Part shown: piece after piece, positions 17,923 through 26,843 of the stretch
Layout of the letters: every line of letters begins with the position of its first letter
Numbering within the stretch: position 1 is the first letter of the stretch
From: Pandoraea sputorum
Lineage (GTDB): Bacteria > Pseudomonadota > Gammaproteobacteria > Burkholderiales > Burkholderiaceae
DNA length: 64,000 nucleotides
NCBI RefSeq assembly: GCF_000814845.2
Contig: NZ_CP010431.2
Span: 1,054,001-1,118,000 of the forward strand
Direction: 5' to 3'
The notes under the pieces: generated by a model
What the model saw: only the letters and a program-made list of their open reading frames with translations
Told to the model about the DNA's origin: nothing
Databases searched by the model: none
Program-made: the position numbers and the translations under genes

Positions 17923-18177
17923 TCACTTCGTCAGGATCAACTTTCCGTAACGCGTAGCGCGTAGTTGGTAAGTCTGGCCGTTGTGCAGGATGTTCACGCA
18001 TTGCGTGCCCTGCAGCAGGTGATCGCTCGTCAGCACGCGACCGGTGGTTTGGCTGGTGGCCGGCTTTTCTGCCGCCGGGCTGGCCACTTGCGTGCGCGAC
18101 ACCGACAAGGTGCGGCGCGGTGCCGTGGCGGGCGTGGTCTGGCGGGCAGTGGTGTGGCTTGCGGTCATCTCGCTCAT
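17923..18177 (-). CDS. hemP: Hemin uptake protein HemP/HmuP
   Basis: The protein has 84 residues. Its C-terminal 40 form a HemP domain, LLQGTQCVNILHNGQTYQLR followed by ATRYGKLILTK, with a low-complexity Thr/Ala-rich N-terminal extension. HemP/HmuP homologues act as regulators or accessory factors of haem-receptor expression in iron-starved betaproteobacteria. A Fur-box-like sequence lies about 30 bp upstream, so it should be repressed by iron. No haem receptor gene follows in this window, so the protein may act on a locus elsewhere. Confidence 0.88.
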   Translation of the reverse strand: MSEMTASHTTARQTTPATAPRRTLSVSRTQVASPAAEKPATSQTTGRVLTSDHLLQGTQCVNILHNGQTYQLRATRYGKLILTK

Positions 18178-18205
18178 CCGTGTGGCTGACTGTGAGAAGA
18201 ATCTT

Positions 18206-18226
18206 AAATGAGAATCATTCCCATTT
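18206..18226 (-). promoter_or_regulatory. Fur box of hemP
   Basis: The sequence AAATGAGAATCATTCCCATTT is a near match to the Fur consensus palindrome (GATAATGATAATCATTATC pattern) in the hemP promoter, implying iron-dependent repression. Confidence 0.8.
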
Positions 18227-18364
18227 ATATTTGAATTTGGCTATTGCGTTTATTTCTTCAGTAGTTTTCGTCTAAATTGTGTTTGCTGGACGGTGGGATG
18301 CACCCCCCAGCAAACACGGCAGCCGAATCGACGGCATCCCCGGCCACAAGGCCCGCACGGTCGA

Positions 18365-18835
18365 TCAGCCCAATGCGCCTTGCTCGGCAAGCTCGCGAAT
18401 TCGACGGACGGTGTCGATGTCGGCTTCGCGGTAGGCCGATTTCACAAACTCGCTGTAGCGTGTGTCGGCGGTCACGGCGTCTTCTTGTAACGTCGTGCTA
18501 TACGTAAATCGTACGAAAAGATGCGTCGGATTTGGCTCTTCGATACGCATCGTAAGGGTGCCACCTGCGTGCGCGTCGGTCGCTGCCGTCTCGTAGCGCA
18601 CCGATTGCATGGACTCGAAGACGACCCGGTCCAGCACAACGGTCTCGCCGAAGCGCAGTTCGCGGCTCAACGTGTCTTCGGTGCGTTCGAGCATCGTGCA
18701 CTCGTCCAGTCCCAGCACGAATGCCTCCGGCTGTTCGGCACGCAGCACGAGGCCACGCCACAGCTGATCGCGCGAGAGCGCGAAGGTCAGCGGATTCAGG
18801 AGGTCGTTGACCTCGATCAGGTGTTCGTACTGCAA
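18365..18835 (-). CDS. SRPBCC family protein (DUF1857, AtaL-like)
   Basis: This 156-residue cytoplasmic protein starts MQYEHLIEVNDLLNP and continues LTFALSRDQLWRGLVLRAEQ, the characteristic beginning of the DUF1857 / AtaL-like SRPBCC helix-grip fold, which usually holds a hydrophobic ligand in a deep cavity. A C-terminal helix (EFVKSAYREADIDTVRRIRE) closes the pocket. The ligand and role are unknown. It lies on the minus strand 66 bp after osmC and may be co-transcribed with it. Confidence 0.8.
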   Translation of the reverse strand: MQYEHLIEVNDLLNPLTFALSRDQLWRGLVLRAEQPEAFVLGLDECTMLERTEDTLSRELRFGETVVLDRVVFESMQSVRYETAATDAHAGGTLTMRIEEPNPTHLFVRFTYSTTLQEDAVTADTRYSEFVKSAYREADIDTVRRIRELAEQGALG

Positions 18836-18901
18836 GAATATTTCCCCTTCTGTCGATGAGGGCTGGCGTGTAACAACATCGCGCCAGCCGCGTGCCGGAT
18901 A

Positions 18902-19312
18902 TTACTCAACCAACGAACTGTCGATGGCGATGGTGCCGGACAACACCTTGTGAATTGGGCACGCATTGGCGATTTCCAAGAGGCGTTGACGCTGTTCCTC
19001 CGATAAATCCCCCGCCAGTTCGATCTTGCGCGTGATCTGCGTGGTGCCAGCGGGCGGCTTGCCATCCGGATTCATCGCCAGCGTCACTTTGACGTCCTTC
19101 AGCGGCCACTCCTTGCGGCGTGCATACATGTGCAGCGTAATCGACGTGCAGGCCCCCAGACTCGAGAGCAGCAGCGCCGACGGGGCCGGGCCGAGGTTGC
19201 CGCCGCCCAGCGATTCGGGCTCATCGGCAAGCCATTCGTGTTTGCCGTCCGACAGTTGGGTGGTGTATCCGGCGGCGCCCAAGTGGGCGGTGACAATCGC
19301 TTCTGCGGCCAT
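18902..19312 (-). CDS. OsmC family protein
   Basis: The protein has 136 residues from the ATG at 19312, which is preceded by a strong aggag site; an in-frame ATG at 19369 is less likely. OsmC-fold landmarks are GGGNLGPAPSALLLSSLGACTSITLHMYA, given here in its two halves GGGNLGPAPSALLLSSLGAC and TSITLHMYA, and IANACPIHKVLSGTI. The two cysteines (GAC and ACP) form the peroxidatic thiol pair of OsmC/Ohr proteins. It probably reduces organic or fatty-acid hydroperoxides, which fits the peroxide-defence genes nearby. Confidence 0.88.
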   Translation of the reverse strand: MAAEAIVTAHLGAAGYTTQLSDGKHEWLADEPESLGGGNLGPAPSALLLSSLGACTSITLHMYARRKEWPLKDVKVTLAMNPDGKPPAGTTQITRKIELAGDLSEEQRQRLLEIANACPIHKVLSGTIAIDSSLVE

Positions 19313-19419
19313 GGCAGCTCCTGGAGGTCTGGATGAGTCCTGATCACTTCGATGAAAACGGCCCGTCACGATGATCCGCTGATCCGGCTTTCGGTGGAAT
19401 CGGCGACATCAAAAGCATC

Positions 19420-19471
19420 GGGTCACAAAACACTCAACGCTTGCGGCGTACTCTGAGTGTCATTGTGACCC
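19420..19471. repeat. Long near-perfect inverted repeat
   Basis: The left arm GGGTCACAAAACACTCA (19420-19436) and right arm TGAGTGTCATTGTGACCC (19454-19471) pair except for one extra and one mismatched base, with a 17-nt loop. It lies between the pirin 3' end and the osmC start. There is no T-run, so it is either a processed hairpin, a regulator site or a repeat element. Confidence 0.6.
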
Positions 19472-19575
19472 AATTTCGCCGGACCGTCGGCGTATGACGA
19501 TGCATCCCCCACCCACTCACGACGTGAATGCGGTTTCGTGAGCGGGCAGGTGCGCTATGCGCTGGCGGTGTCCCG

Positions 19576-20472
19576 TCAGGTGCGCGACACGGACGCTGGA
19601 ATGTGCCCCATACGTCCCGCCTGAAAGTCGAGAATCGCCTGACGAATCTCGCCTTCCGTGTTCATGACGAACGGGCCGTATCGCGCCACCGGCTCGCCCA
19701 GCGGCTTGCCGCCGATGAGCAGGAACGATAGCGGCTTGTCCCCATCGTTACGCACTGTCACGCCTTCGCCGTCCGTGCCGAACACGACCATCTGATGGGC
19801 TTTGGCTGGCGTAGACTCCGCACCGAAATGTCCTTCGCCATCGATGACGTATGCGAACACGTTGAAATCTGCGGGCACAGGATGATCGAGCAGCGCCTGG
19901 GGTTGCAGCGTGAAGTGCTGGTACAGAATCGGCGTACGTGTTTCGATGGCGGCGCGTGTGCCCAGCGCCTCGCCGGCGATCACGCGCACGGAGACCTTCC
20001 CGTCGTCGCTCGTCGCCGTGGGAATACCGGCGGCGGGCAGCTCCTGATAGCGCGGCGTCATCATCTTGTCGGTGCTCGGGAGATTCACCCACAGCTGGAA
20101 GCCGTGCATCTCGCCGCCGCGTTGCTGGAACGCATGCGACGGCTCTTCCGAGTGAATCACCCCGGCACCGGCCGTCATCCACTGCACATCACCCGGCGTG
20201 AGCTTGCCTGCGTGACCCTGCGAGTCACGGTGCTCCATCTCGCCAGCGAGCAGGTAAGTAACGGTTTCGAAGCCACGGTGCGGGTGATCTGGCGCGCCCT
20301 TGGCGTCGCCGGGGGCCACTTGCATCGGGCCCATTTCGTCGAGCAGAAGGAATGGATCGAAGTCCATCATCATGCGCGTCGGGAACGGGCGGTTGACGTG
20401 AAAACCAGCGCCTTCCTGCGTTTGCGCTGCGGTAAACACGCGGGCAACCGGGCGGGAGTAGGGGGTGCTCAT
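19576..20472 (-). CDS. Pirin family protein
   Basis: This 298-residue bicupin contains PFLLLDEMGPMQVAPGDAKG and APDHPHRGFETVTYLLAGEM with the metal-binding His residues, HSEEPSHAFQQRGG, and a C-terminal cupin ending PFVMNTEGEIRQAILDFQAG, all hallmarks of pirins. Bacterial pirins may act as quercetinase-like dioxygenases or redox or metabolic modulators; the substrate here is unknown. It is a single gene on the minus strand, upstream of an inverted repeat and osmC. Confidence 0.9.
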   Translation of the reverse strand: MSTPYSRPVARVFTAAQTQEGAGFHVNRPFPTRMMMDFDPFLLLDEMGPMQVAPGDAKGAPDHPHRGFETVTYLLAGEMEHRDSQGHAGKLTPGDVQWMTAGAGVIHSEEPSHAFQQRGGEMHGFQLWVNLPSTDKMMTPRYQELPAAGIPTATSDDGKVSVRVIAGEALGTRAAIETRTPILYQHFTLQPQALLDHPVPADFNVFAYVIDGEGHFGAESTPAKAHQMVVFGTDGEGVTVRNDGDKPLSFLLIGGKPLGEPVARYGPFVMNTEGEIRQAILDFQAGRMGHIPASVSRT

Positions 20473-20674
20473 GGGGGCGTTCTCCTGTTGGGGATGTGCG
20501 AGTCAAGCGTGCCTCACAGCCGCTTCGGTTGTCGCCGACATCCGTTGTCATGTCCCAACTATATGCGGACGTATGGCACCGGGAGTAGCCCGTAACACAG
20601 GAAGGATTGTTACCCGATTGGAACAATAGGTAATGAGTTCGTGAAATCTCAACGGATTTCGAACCATACGGACG

Positions 20675-20709
20675 AAAAAAAGCGCGGTGACTGGCACCGC
20701 GCCTTTTTC
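20675..20709 (-). terminator. Rho-independent terminator of the tonB-exbB-exbD operon
   Basis: The 8-bp stem gcgcggtg / caccgcgc with a 5-nt loop is flanked by A- and T-runs. It lies 38 bp beyond the exbD stop in the direction of exbD transcription. Confidence 0.85.
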
Positions 20710-20746
20710 ATCTGCGATTCGTGGATTTACCGGCTTACTTCACGAA

Positions 20747-21169
<423 letters not shown>

Positions 21170-21196
21170 AGCGAACTCCTTGTCTTGCGCGGCGGC

Positions 21197-21934
21197 TTAG
21201 CTGGCGCTGGCCGACGTCGACTTGCGCACCGGCGTGACGTTGTTCGTGAACTGCGTCGAGTGCACGCTGGCGCCCGTCAGGAAGTAACCGTGCAGGCTGT
21301 GTGCAAAGCGGTTGAGCTTCGAGACGATACCCTTGTTGGCGCGCGTCAGGGCGTTAAAGCCGAGCACGGCCGGAATGGCGACGAACAGACCGAAGGCCGT
21401 CATGATCAGGGCTTCGCCCACCGGACCTGCGACCTTATCGATGGTGGTCTGACCCGATGCGCCGATGGCCAGCAGGGCGTGATAGATGCCCCACACCGTG
21501 CCGAACAGACCGACGAACGGCGAGGTCGAGCCGATCGAGGCCAGCATGGCCAGGCCGCTTTGCAGACGCGACACCGTATCGTCCACCGAGTTCTTCAGTG
21601 CGCGCGTGATCCAGTCGCTTACGTCCATCTTGTCGTGCAGATGCGGCTGGCTTTGACGGTGATGTTCGGCGGCGTCCTGACCGGCGAGGGCCAGCGCGAG
21701 GAACGGGTTGTTCTGACCCGATTCGCCCAGCTTTTGCAGACCGGCGGAGAAATTCTCCGAGTGCCAGAAGTCCGGCTCGGCGGTGCGCGTGAGGCGGCTC
21801 AGGCGGAAGACTTGCGTGCCCTTGATGATGATGACCGTCCACGACAGCACCGACATCACCAGCAATACGATCGCGATGGCGCGAGTGACGAAATCGCCCT
21901 GCGACCAGACGTGGCTCAAACCATACTCTTGCAT
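21197..21934 (-). CDS. exbB: Biopolymer transport protein ExbB
   Basis: This 245-residue inner-membrane protein has three membrane segments: VTRAIAIVLLVMSVLSWTVI near the N-terminus and the MotA/TolQ/ExbB core with GSTSPFVGLFGTVWGIYHAL and GEALIMTAFGLFVAIPAVLG. It forms the pentameric proton channel with ExbD. The C-terminal tail is short. The gene lies between tonB and exbD on the same strand. Confidence 0.96.
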   Translation of the reverse strand: MQEYGLSHVWSQGDFVTRAIAIVLLVMSVLSWTVIIIKGTQVFRLSRLTRTAEPDFWHSENFSAGLQKLGESGQNNPFLALALAGQDAAEHHRQSQPHLHDKMDVSDWITRALKNSVDDTVSRLQSGLAMLASIGSTSPFVGLFGTVWGIYHALLAIGASGQTTIDKVAGPVGEALIMTAFGLFVAIPAVLGFNALTRANKGIVSKLNRFAHSLHGYFLTGASVHSTQFTNNVTPVRKSTSASAS

Positions 21935-21955
21935 TTTGCGTTCCTCGGAAGATCC

Positions 21956-22004
21956 AATTCGTTAATCGTTCGTTTAGCGTTCGTTTAGCGTTCGTTAGTC
22001 GTTC
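21956..22004. repeat. Tandem 11-bp repeat at the tonB 3' end
   Basis: The unit CGTTCGTTTAG occurs twice in perfect tandem from about 21967, with degenerate copies on both sides. The right end overlaps the tonB stop codon. It fills most of the exbB-tonB gap. Confidence 0.75.
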
Positions 22005-22714
22005 AGATTGAAATTGAACGGTTTGGTCGCGGCGGCTTCCACCGCACGGCCGTTTTGCATCGGGGGCGCACAACGCATCGCCAGCGCGGCGGTGCGGGCG
22101 GCCTGATCGAGGCGGGGGAAGCCGCTCGACTTGACGACGTTGGCGCTCGAGACCACCCCGCGGGTGTCGATCACGAGACGCAACGTGACGGTGCCTTCTT
22201 CGCCGACGCGACGCGATTGCGTCGGGTAGGCCACGCGAGGCTCATCGCACTTCACGGCGAGACCTTCGATCGGGCCTGACGGCGCAGGTGCCGGGGCCGG
22301 TGCGGGCGGTGCCGGCGGCGTGGGCGCTGCGTTCTGCACCGGCTCGACCTGCGCTTGTTGCGGCGGGGCGACCGGTTCGGTTTTTTGCGTGATGGCGTTC
22401 TTGGGCTGCTCGCGCGGCTTGGGCGGCGGCGGCGCGACCTTCGGCTTGGGCGGTTCCGGCTGCGGTTTGGGCGGCGCGGGTTGCGGAGGCGTCGGAGCGG
22501 GCGTGAGCGGAATGATCGTGGCGGTAAACGTCGTCGGCTCGATCGTCGCCTTTTCAGGATCGTTGCGCAGGTGCGACAACCCGATCAGGGCGGCAATGTG
22601 GACAACGACGATCGCTGCGGCAACGGCAAGGGTTCGCGGCGACGTCAATGGATCGCGGAATTGCTGGAGCGCAAGGCCGGATGAGGTCACGGCGGGGGGC
22701 ACGGCGGTCGACAT
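21995..22714 (-). CDS. tonB: Energy transducer TonB
   Basis: The protein has 239 residues: an N-terminal membrane anchor (TLAVAAAIVVVHIAALIGLS), a Pro/Lys/Glu-rich periplasmic spacer (residues about 75-150, with runs such as PPKPQPEPPKPKVAPPPPKP), and a C-terminal TonB domain with RVGEEGTVTLRLVIDTRGVV and QAARTAALAMRCAPP. It carries proton-motive energy to outer-membrane receptors for haem and siderophores. It heads the exbB-exbD genes, and bfd with a Fur box lies upstream on the same strand. Confidence 0.95.
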   Translation of the reverse strand: MSTAVPPAVTSSGLALQQFRDPLTSPRTLAVAAAIVVVHIAALIGLSHLRNDPEKATIEPTTFTATIIPLTPAPTPPQPAPPKPQPEPPKPKVAPPPPKPREQPKNAITQKTEPVAPPQQAQVEPVQNAAPTPPAPPAPAPAPAPSGPIEGLAVKCDEPRVAYPTQSRRVGEEGTVTLRLVIDTRGVVSSANVVKSSGFPRLDQAARTAALAMRCAPPMQNGRAVEAAATKPFNFNLND

Positions 22715-23072
22715 GATAACGGCTAGGGTACGCTAAATTGCGGCGATGAACGGTGAGTGAGACGCGGTGTGCGAAGCCTCGGGTTCGGGAACGGCCGGAC
22801 GTACGATCAAAGGAAAACCGCGCCAAGGGGCGCGGTCGGCGAACACAGTGAGTTGGAAACCGTGCTGCAACTCACCTTCGAAACAGGAAAAACGATAAAC
22901 ACAGCGTCGAAACAAAGCCAATCAGGAGTTCCATCTGACACCTCCAGGGTGACAAGTCGCTGGCTGGCGCATGACGCCCTGAGACGCCTGGCTGGCTCCG
23001 TTGCCTCGTGATCTCAGTCGATGCCGGTCACGCAGGCGGATTTCCATGGGTCCGAAGACCCGTGCACGGCGC
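22715..23072. other. 358-bp gap between bfd and tonB
   Basis: No convincing gene is seen. A GC-rich hairpin, accgcgcc / ggcgcggt, lies near 22811-22830 without a T-run. Short frames on both strands have no ribosome-binding site or recognisable sequence. I see no clear Fur box directly before tonB, so read-through from the bfd promoter is one possibility. Confidence 0.5.
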
Positions 23073-23336
23073 TTAAGCGGCCAATGCGAGTTCCTGACGC
23101 ACCATCACGACTTCGACTTCCGTCGTCTCGACATGCGCGGACTGGCAGCAGCCACCGCACGAGCGGCCACAGCAAGGCGTGGCACCGGTCACCATCTCCT
23201 GGACATACGGACCGCACTTGCCGCAGCACAATGCAACGCCAAGGTCGATCTGAAGATCTTCCATGGTGGTGGCACCGGCGTCGAGGCAAGCCTTGATCTG
23301 ACGGTCGGAAACGGATTTGCAGACGCAGACGATCAT
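23073..23336 (-). CDS. bfd: Bacterioferritin-associated ferredoxin Bfd, Cys-rich tail
   Basis: The protein has 87 residues from the ATG at 23336. The first 60 are a BFD-like [2Fe-2S] domain: MIVCVCKSVSDRQIKACLDA supplies the CXC pair and ALCCGKCGPYVQEM the CXXC pair. Bfd reduces bacterioferritin to release stored iron. Unusually, the chain continues with CCGRSCGGCC, five further cysteines, and an acidic/hydrophobic tail, whereas typical Bfd stops at about 64-75 residues. A Fur box lies directly upstream; the partner bfr lies 1.2 kb away. Confidence 0.9.
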   Translation of the reverse strand: MIVCVCKSVSDRQIKACLDAGATTMEDLQIDLGVALCCGKCGPYVQEMVTGATPCCGRSCGGCCQSAHVETTEVEVVMVRQELALAA

Positions 23337-23361
23337 GATGAAAACGTCAAAATGTAACACT

Positions 23362-23380
23362 AATGAGAATAATTATTATT
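23362..23380 (-). promoter_or_regulatory. Fur box of bfd
   Basis: AATGAGAATAATTATTATT is a strong match to the Fur consensus palindrome, centred about 35 bp upstream of the bfd ATG. Iron starvation should switch on bfd and possibly the tonB genes behind it. Confidence 0.85.
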
Positions 23381-23473
23381 TAAGTCGGCGTCTTTTGCAA
23401 GCACCATAGACCTATCCCATATACCCCTCAGGGATATACGGACAGGACGTCAAGCGGGAATCATGGGAAGGTT

Positions 23474-24412
23474 TTACGGCAAAGCCAGACCGGCTGCGGC
23501 TTGCGGCGCGGTTTCGGCAATCTCGACGGTGGCTACGCGGGGTGCTGCGGGGTGATTGGAAACAGCGCCGGATGTGGCGGATATGTGCGACACGTCGGTT
23601 GCAGCAGTCGAACCGGCCGCGGCAGGGGCTTCGGGTATCAGTCGATCCGCCATGGTTTGCAGTGCCGCGGCGTTGGCGGTGGTGAACAACCGGATGCTGC
23701 CGCTGGCACACGCGCTGCCCGAAATTGCGGGGGCTGCCAGATCGGTCTCTTCAAGACGGCGTTGAAGCTGGCGGGCGATGGCTGCGCCCGTGTCGATCAA
23801 CGTCAACGCAGTACCGAAATGTCGTTGGATGGCGGGAATCAGGAAGGGGTAATGCGTACAGCCGAGTACGAGCGTATCGGCCCCTTCGGCAATCATGGGT
23901 GCGATGTACTTGTCGAGCAGCGCCATCACCGCAGGCGAATCGACATCCCCGGCTTCGATGCGTTCGACCAGCCCATGCCCGGGCTGACACAGGAAGCGTT
24001 GGCCTTGCGCAGTATGACGAGCGAGCAAATCTGCGAAGCGGGCGCTGCGCAGCGTGGCGGCCGTGGCCAGCACGCCGATCACGCCGCTGCGCGACGTGGC
24101 CGCAGCAGGTTTGATCCCGGGTTCGACGCCGACGACCGGCCAGGCGTTATCGGCCCGCAGCGCCGCCACGCCATGCGCCGTCGCGGTGTTGCAGGCTACG
24201 ACGAATGCCTTGGCACCGTGCTCGCGCAGCCATCGGCCGATGGCGAGGCTGCGTTGCTGGATGAAGGCGTCCGGGCGCTCCCCGTACGGCGCGTAGCGGG
24301 AGTCGGCGACATAGATGAGCGACTCGTGCGGAAGCAGAGCGCGTATGGCCTGAAGGACCGAGAGGCCACCGAGGCCGGAATCGAAGACGCCAATCGGCGC
24401 ATTGGAGGGCAT
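23474..24412 (-). CDS. murI: Glutamate racemase
   Basis: The protein has 312 residues. APIGVFDSGLGGLSVLQAIR, the first catalytic Cys in VVACNTATAHG and the second in LVLGCTHYPFLIPAIQ identify MurI, which makes D-glutamate for peptidoglycan. The family usually ends near residue 265-275. Here about 50 further residues follow, rich in Ala, Thr and Ser, without a recognisable domain. The gene lies between bfr and bfd on the minus strand and is separated from bfr by a terminator. Confidence 0.95.
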   Translation of the reverse strand: MPSNAPIGVFDSGLGGLSVLQAIRALLPHESLIYVADSRYAPYGERPDAFIQQRSLAIGRWLREHGAKAFVVACNTATAHGVAALRADNAWPVVGVEPGIKPAAATSRSGVIGVLATAATLRSARFADLLARHTAQGQRFLCQPGHGLVERIEAGDVDSPAVMALLDKYIAPMIAEGADTLVLGCTHYPFLIPAIQRHFGTALTLIDTGAAIARQLQRRLEETDLAAPAISGSACASGSIRLFTTANAAALQTMADRLIPEAPAAAGSTAATDVSHISATSGAVSNHPAAPRVATVEIAETAPQAAAGLALP

Positions 24413-24419
24413 GGCAAAT

Positions 24420-24448
24420 GAAAAAGGGCCGGCAAGTTGCCGGCCCCG
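24420..24448 (-). terminator. Rho-independent terminator of bfr
   Basis: On the minus strand the stem ggggccggcaa / ttgccggccc is followed by five T residues. It lies about 100 bp after the bfr stop and just before the murI start. Confidence 0.8.
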
Positions 24449-24545
24449 AAATTCTAGCGCAAAGCCTGCGATCCGATATCGGAGGATACGGAGCCTGCAG
24501 GGCTGAGGCGCGCTTTTATTATCTGGGTTTTGCGGGTTGTCGGGC

Positions 24546-25025
24546 TTATTCTTCGAACGACGCCATGCCCGACTGCTGGTAATTCTGAATGCCGACCTTG
24601 CCGATGAGATCGATCTGCGTTTCGAGCCAGTCGATGTGTTCTTCGGTGTCGTGCAGGATCTCGTTGAAGATTTCGCGCGAGACGAAGTCCTTCACGCTTT
24701 CGCAGTGAGCGACGCCTTCCTTGCAAGTCTTCTGCGAGAGGTATTCGAGCTTCAGATCGCACTGCAGAATTTCTTCGGTGTTCTCACCGATGAGCAGCTT
24801 GTGCAGATCTTGCAGGTTCGGCAGGCCGTCGAGCATGAAGATGCGTTCGATCAGCTTGTCGGCGTGCTTCATCTCGCCGATGGATTCGTCGTACTCGTGC
24901 TTGCCCAGCTTGGTCAGGCCCCAATGGTTGTACATGCGGGCGTGCAGAAAGTACTGGTTGATCGCCGTCAGCTCGTTCGTGAGCTGGGCGTTGAGGAGTT
25001 CGAGGACTTTCTTGTCGCCTTTCAT
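24546..25025 (-). CDS. bfr: Bacterioferritin
   Basis: The protein has 159 residues from the ATG at 25025; a longer in-frame start at 25157 adds non-homologous residues. The start [20 protein letters not shown], ferroxidase ligands in [15 protein letters not shown], the haem-ligand Met in [15 protein letters not shown] and the second ferroxidase pair in [16 protein letters not shown] are all present. It forms a 24-mer iron store with haem at subunit interfaces. Its reductase partner bfd is encoded close by. A degenerate Fur-like site lies upstream. Confidence 0.95.
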   Translation of the reverse strand: MKGDKKVLELLNAQLTNELTAINQYFLHARMYNHWGLTKLGKHEYDESIGEMKHADKLIERIFMLDGLPNLQDLHKLLIGENTEEILQCDLKLEYLSQKTCKEGVAHCESVKDFVSREIFNEILHDTEEHIDWLETQIDLIGKVGIQNYQQSGMASFEE

Positions 25026-25117
25026 TTTGGATCCCTGTCTTAAGCAATTTGCGAGCGGTTGAAGAGTAGCTTGAAAAGCGTGGAAAGCCAAGCCCCACAA
25101 GGCTTTTCGTGAATGGT

Positions 25118-25136
25118 AATGCGAGTTATTCTCGCT
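25118..25136 (-). promoter_or_regulatory. Degenerate Fur-like palindrome upstream of bfr
   Basis: AATGCGAGTTATTCTCGCT resembles the betaproteobacterial Fur site AATGAGAATTATTCTCATT with about four differences, and also contains the clean dyad GCGAG-N5-CTCGC. It lies roughly 95 bp before the bfr ATG. It could be a Fur or other iron-regulator site. Confidence 0.45.
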
Positions 25137-25193
25137 CGCTTCCGAGGCATTTTTCACCGTCGAAACCGCAGTCGACCGCCAGGTGGAAGACGA

Positions 25194-25222
25194 AAAAAAG
25201 CCCGGACGAATCCGGGCTTTTT
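25194..25222 (-). terminator. Rho-independent terminator after fumarase
   Basis: The stem gcccggac/atccgggc-type repeat (agcccgga / tccgggct) with a short loop is flanked by A- and T-runs. It lies 35 bp past the fumarase stop on the minus strand. Confidence 0.85.
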
Positions 25223-25256
25223 CAACTGACTGACGTGACGTCAGACTCAGTCGGGC

Positions 25257-26780
25257 TTACGCAGTCGCGACCGGAATCTTGCCGATCTTGGCTTGCCATT
25301 CCTTCGGGCCGGTCTGGTGCACGGAGACACCGGTCGAGTCGACGGCCACCGTCACCGGCATGTCCTTGACATCGAATTCGTAGATGGCTTCCATGCCAAG
25401 GTCTTCGAAGGCCAGCACGCGTGCGCCGCGAATCGCCTTCGACACGAGGTAGGCGGCACCACCGACGGCCATCAGATAAGCGGCCTTTTGCTTCTTGATG
25501 GCTTCGATCGCTGCCGGGCCGCGTTCCGACTTGCCGATCATCACCGACAGACCGAGCTTGCCGAGCATCAGGTCGGAGAACTTGTCCATGCGGGTCGACG
25601 TGGTCGGGCCTGCCGGTCCGACGACTTCATCGCGCACCGGATCGACCGGACCGACGTAATAAATCGCACGGCCCTTGAAGTCCACCGGCAGCGGCTCACC
25701 CTTGGCGACCATGTCGGCGATGCGCTTGTGTGCGGCGTCGCGGCCCGTGAGCATCTTGCCCGAGAGCAGCAGGGTCTGACCCGGCTTCCAACTGGTGATT
25801 TCTTCCGGCGTGAGCGTGTCCAGATCGACGCGCTTGCTCGTTTCCGTGTTCGGCGCCCAGTGCACATTCGGCCAGGCGTCGAGCGAGGGCGCTGCGAGGA
25901 ACGAGGGGCCTGAGCCGTCCAGCGTGAAGTGCGCGTGACGCGTCGCGGCGCAGTTCGGAATCATGGCGACCGGCTTGGACGCGGCGTGCGTCGGGTAGTC
26001 GAGGATCTTGACGTCGAGCACGGTGGCCAGACCGCCGAGGCCCTGCGCGCCGATGCCCAGTGCGTTGACCTTCTCGAACAGCTCGATACGCAGCTCTTCG
26101 TTCCAGTTTTGCGGACCGCGCTTGATCACATCATGGATATCGATCGGGTCCATCAGCGATTCTTTCGCGAGGACCATGGCCTTCTCGGCCGTGCCGCCGA
26201 TACCGATGCCGAGCATGCCCGGCGGGCACCAGCCGGCACCCATCGTCGGGACCGTTTTCACGACCCAGTCGACGATCGAGTCGGACGGGTTGAGCATCAC
26301 GAACTTCGACTTGTTCTCCGAGCCGCCGCCCTTGGCTGCAACCGTGATGTCGACCTTGTCGCCTTCCACGATTTCGTAGTGGATGACGGCGGGCGTGTTG
26401 TCCTTGGTGTTCTTGCGACCGGCTTCCGGCGGCGCGACGATCGAGGCGCGCAGCACGTTGTCCGGGTGCATGTAAGCCTGACGCACGCCTTCGTTGATCA
26501 TGTCGGTCAGGCTGCGCTTGGCGTCCCAGCGCACGTTCATGCCGACCTTCACGAACACGGTCACGATGCCGGTGTCCTGGCACAGCGGACGGCGGCCTTC
26601 GGCGCACATACGGCTGTTAGTCAGGATCTGCGCGATGGCGTCCTTGGCAGCGGGGCTTTCCTCGGCCTCGTAGGCGCGACCCAGTGCCTGGATGTAATCG
26701 TCCGGATGGTAGTAGCTGATGTACTGCAGGGCACCGGCGACGCTCTGAATGACGTCGTCTTCTTTAATGACGGTAGACAT
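25257..26780 (-). CDS. Fumarate hydratase, class I
   Basis: This 507-residue enzyme belongs to the oxygen-sensitive [4Fe-4S] fumarase family. RRPLCQDTGIVTVFVKVG (near residue 85) carries a cluster Cys. KGGGSENKSKF, WCPPGMLGIGIGGTAEKAMV and PNCAATRHAHFTLDG add further family motifs and cluster ligands, and GPTTSTRMDKFSDLML is in the C-terminal half. It interconverts fumarate and malate in the TCA cycle. The full-length single chain joins the alpha and beta modules found as separate genes in some bacteria. It precedes bfr on the minus strand with a terminator between. Confidence 0.93.
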   Translation of the reverse strand: MSTVIKEDDVIQSVAGALQYISYYHPDDYIQALGRAYEAEESPAAKDAIAQILTNSRMCAEGRRPLCQDTGIVTVFVKVGMNVRWDAKRSLTDMINEGVRQAYMHPDNVLRASIVAPPEAGRKNTKDNTPAVIHYEIVEGDKVDITVAAKGGGSENKSKFVMLNPSDSIVDWVVKTVPTMGAGWCPPGMLGIGIGGTAEKAMVLAKESLMDPIDIHDVIKRGPQNWNEELRIELFEKVNALGIGAQGLGGLATVLDVKILDYPTHAASKPVAMIPNCAATRHAHFTLDGSGPSFLAAPSLDAWPNVHWAPNTETSKRVDLDTLTPEEITSWKPGQTLLLSGKMLTGRDAAHKRIADMVAKGEPLPVDFKGRAIYYVGPVDPVRDEVVGPAGPTTSTRMDKFSDLMLGKLGLSVMIGKSERGPAAIEAIKKQKAAYLMAVGGAAYLVSKAIRGARVLAFEDLGMEAIYEFDVKDMPVTVAVDSTGVSVHQTGPKEWQAKIGKIPVATA

Positions 26781-26843
26781 GAAACGGCTCTCGACTTAGT
26801 GGGGACTGGTTTTTTGTACTGACTTGCTACGGCTAAATTCTGT

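Noticed and set aside
22733..23011. Short open frames on both strands in the bfd-tonB gap
   Set aside because: Neither has a ribosome-binding site, hydrophobic segment or recognisable motif.
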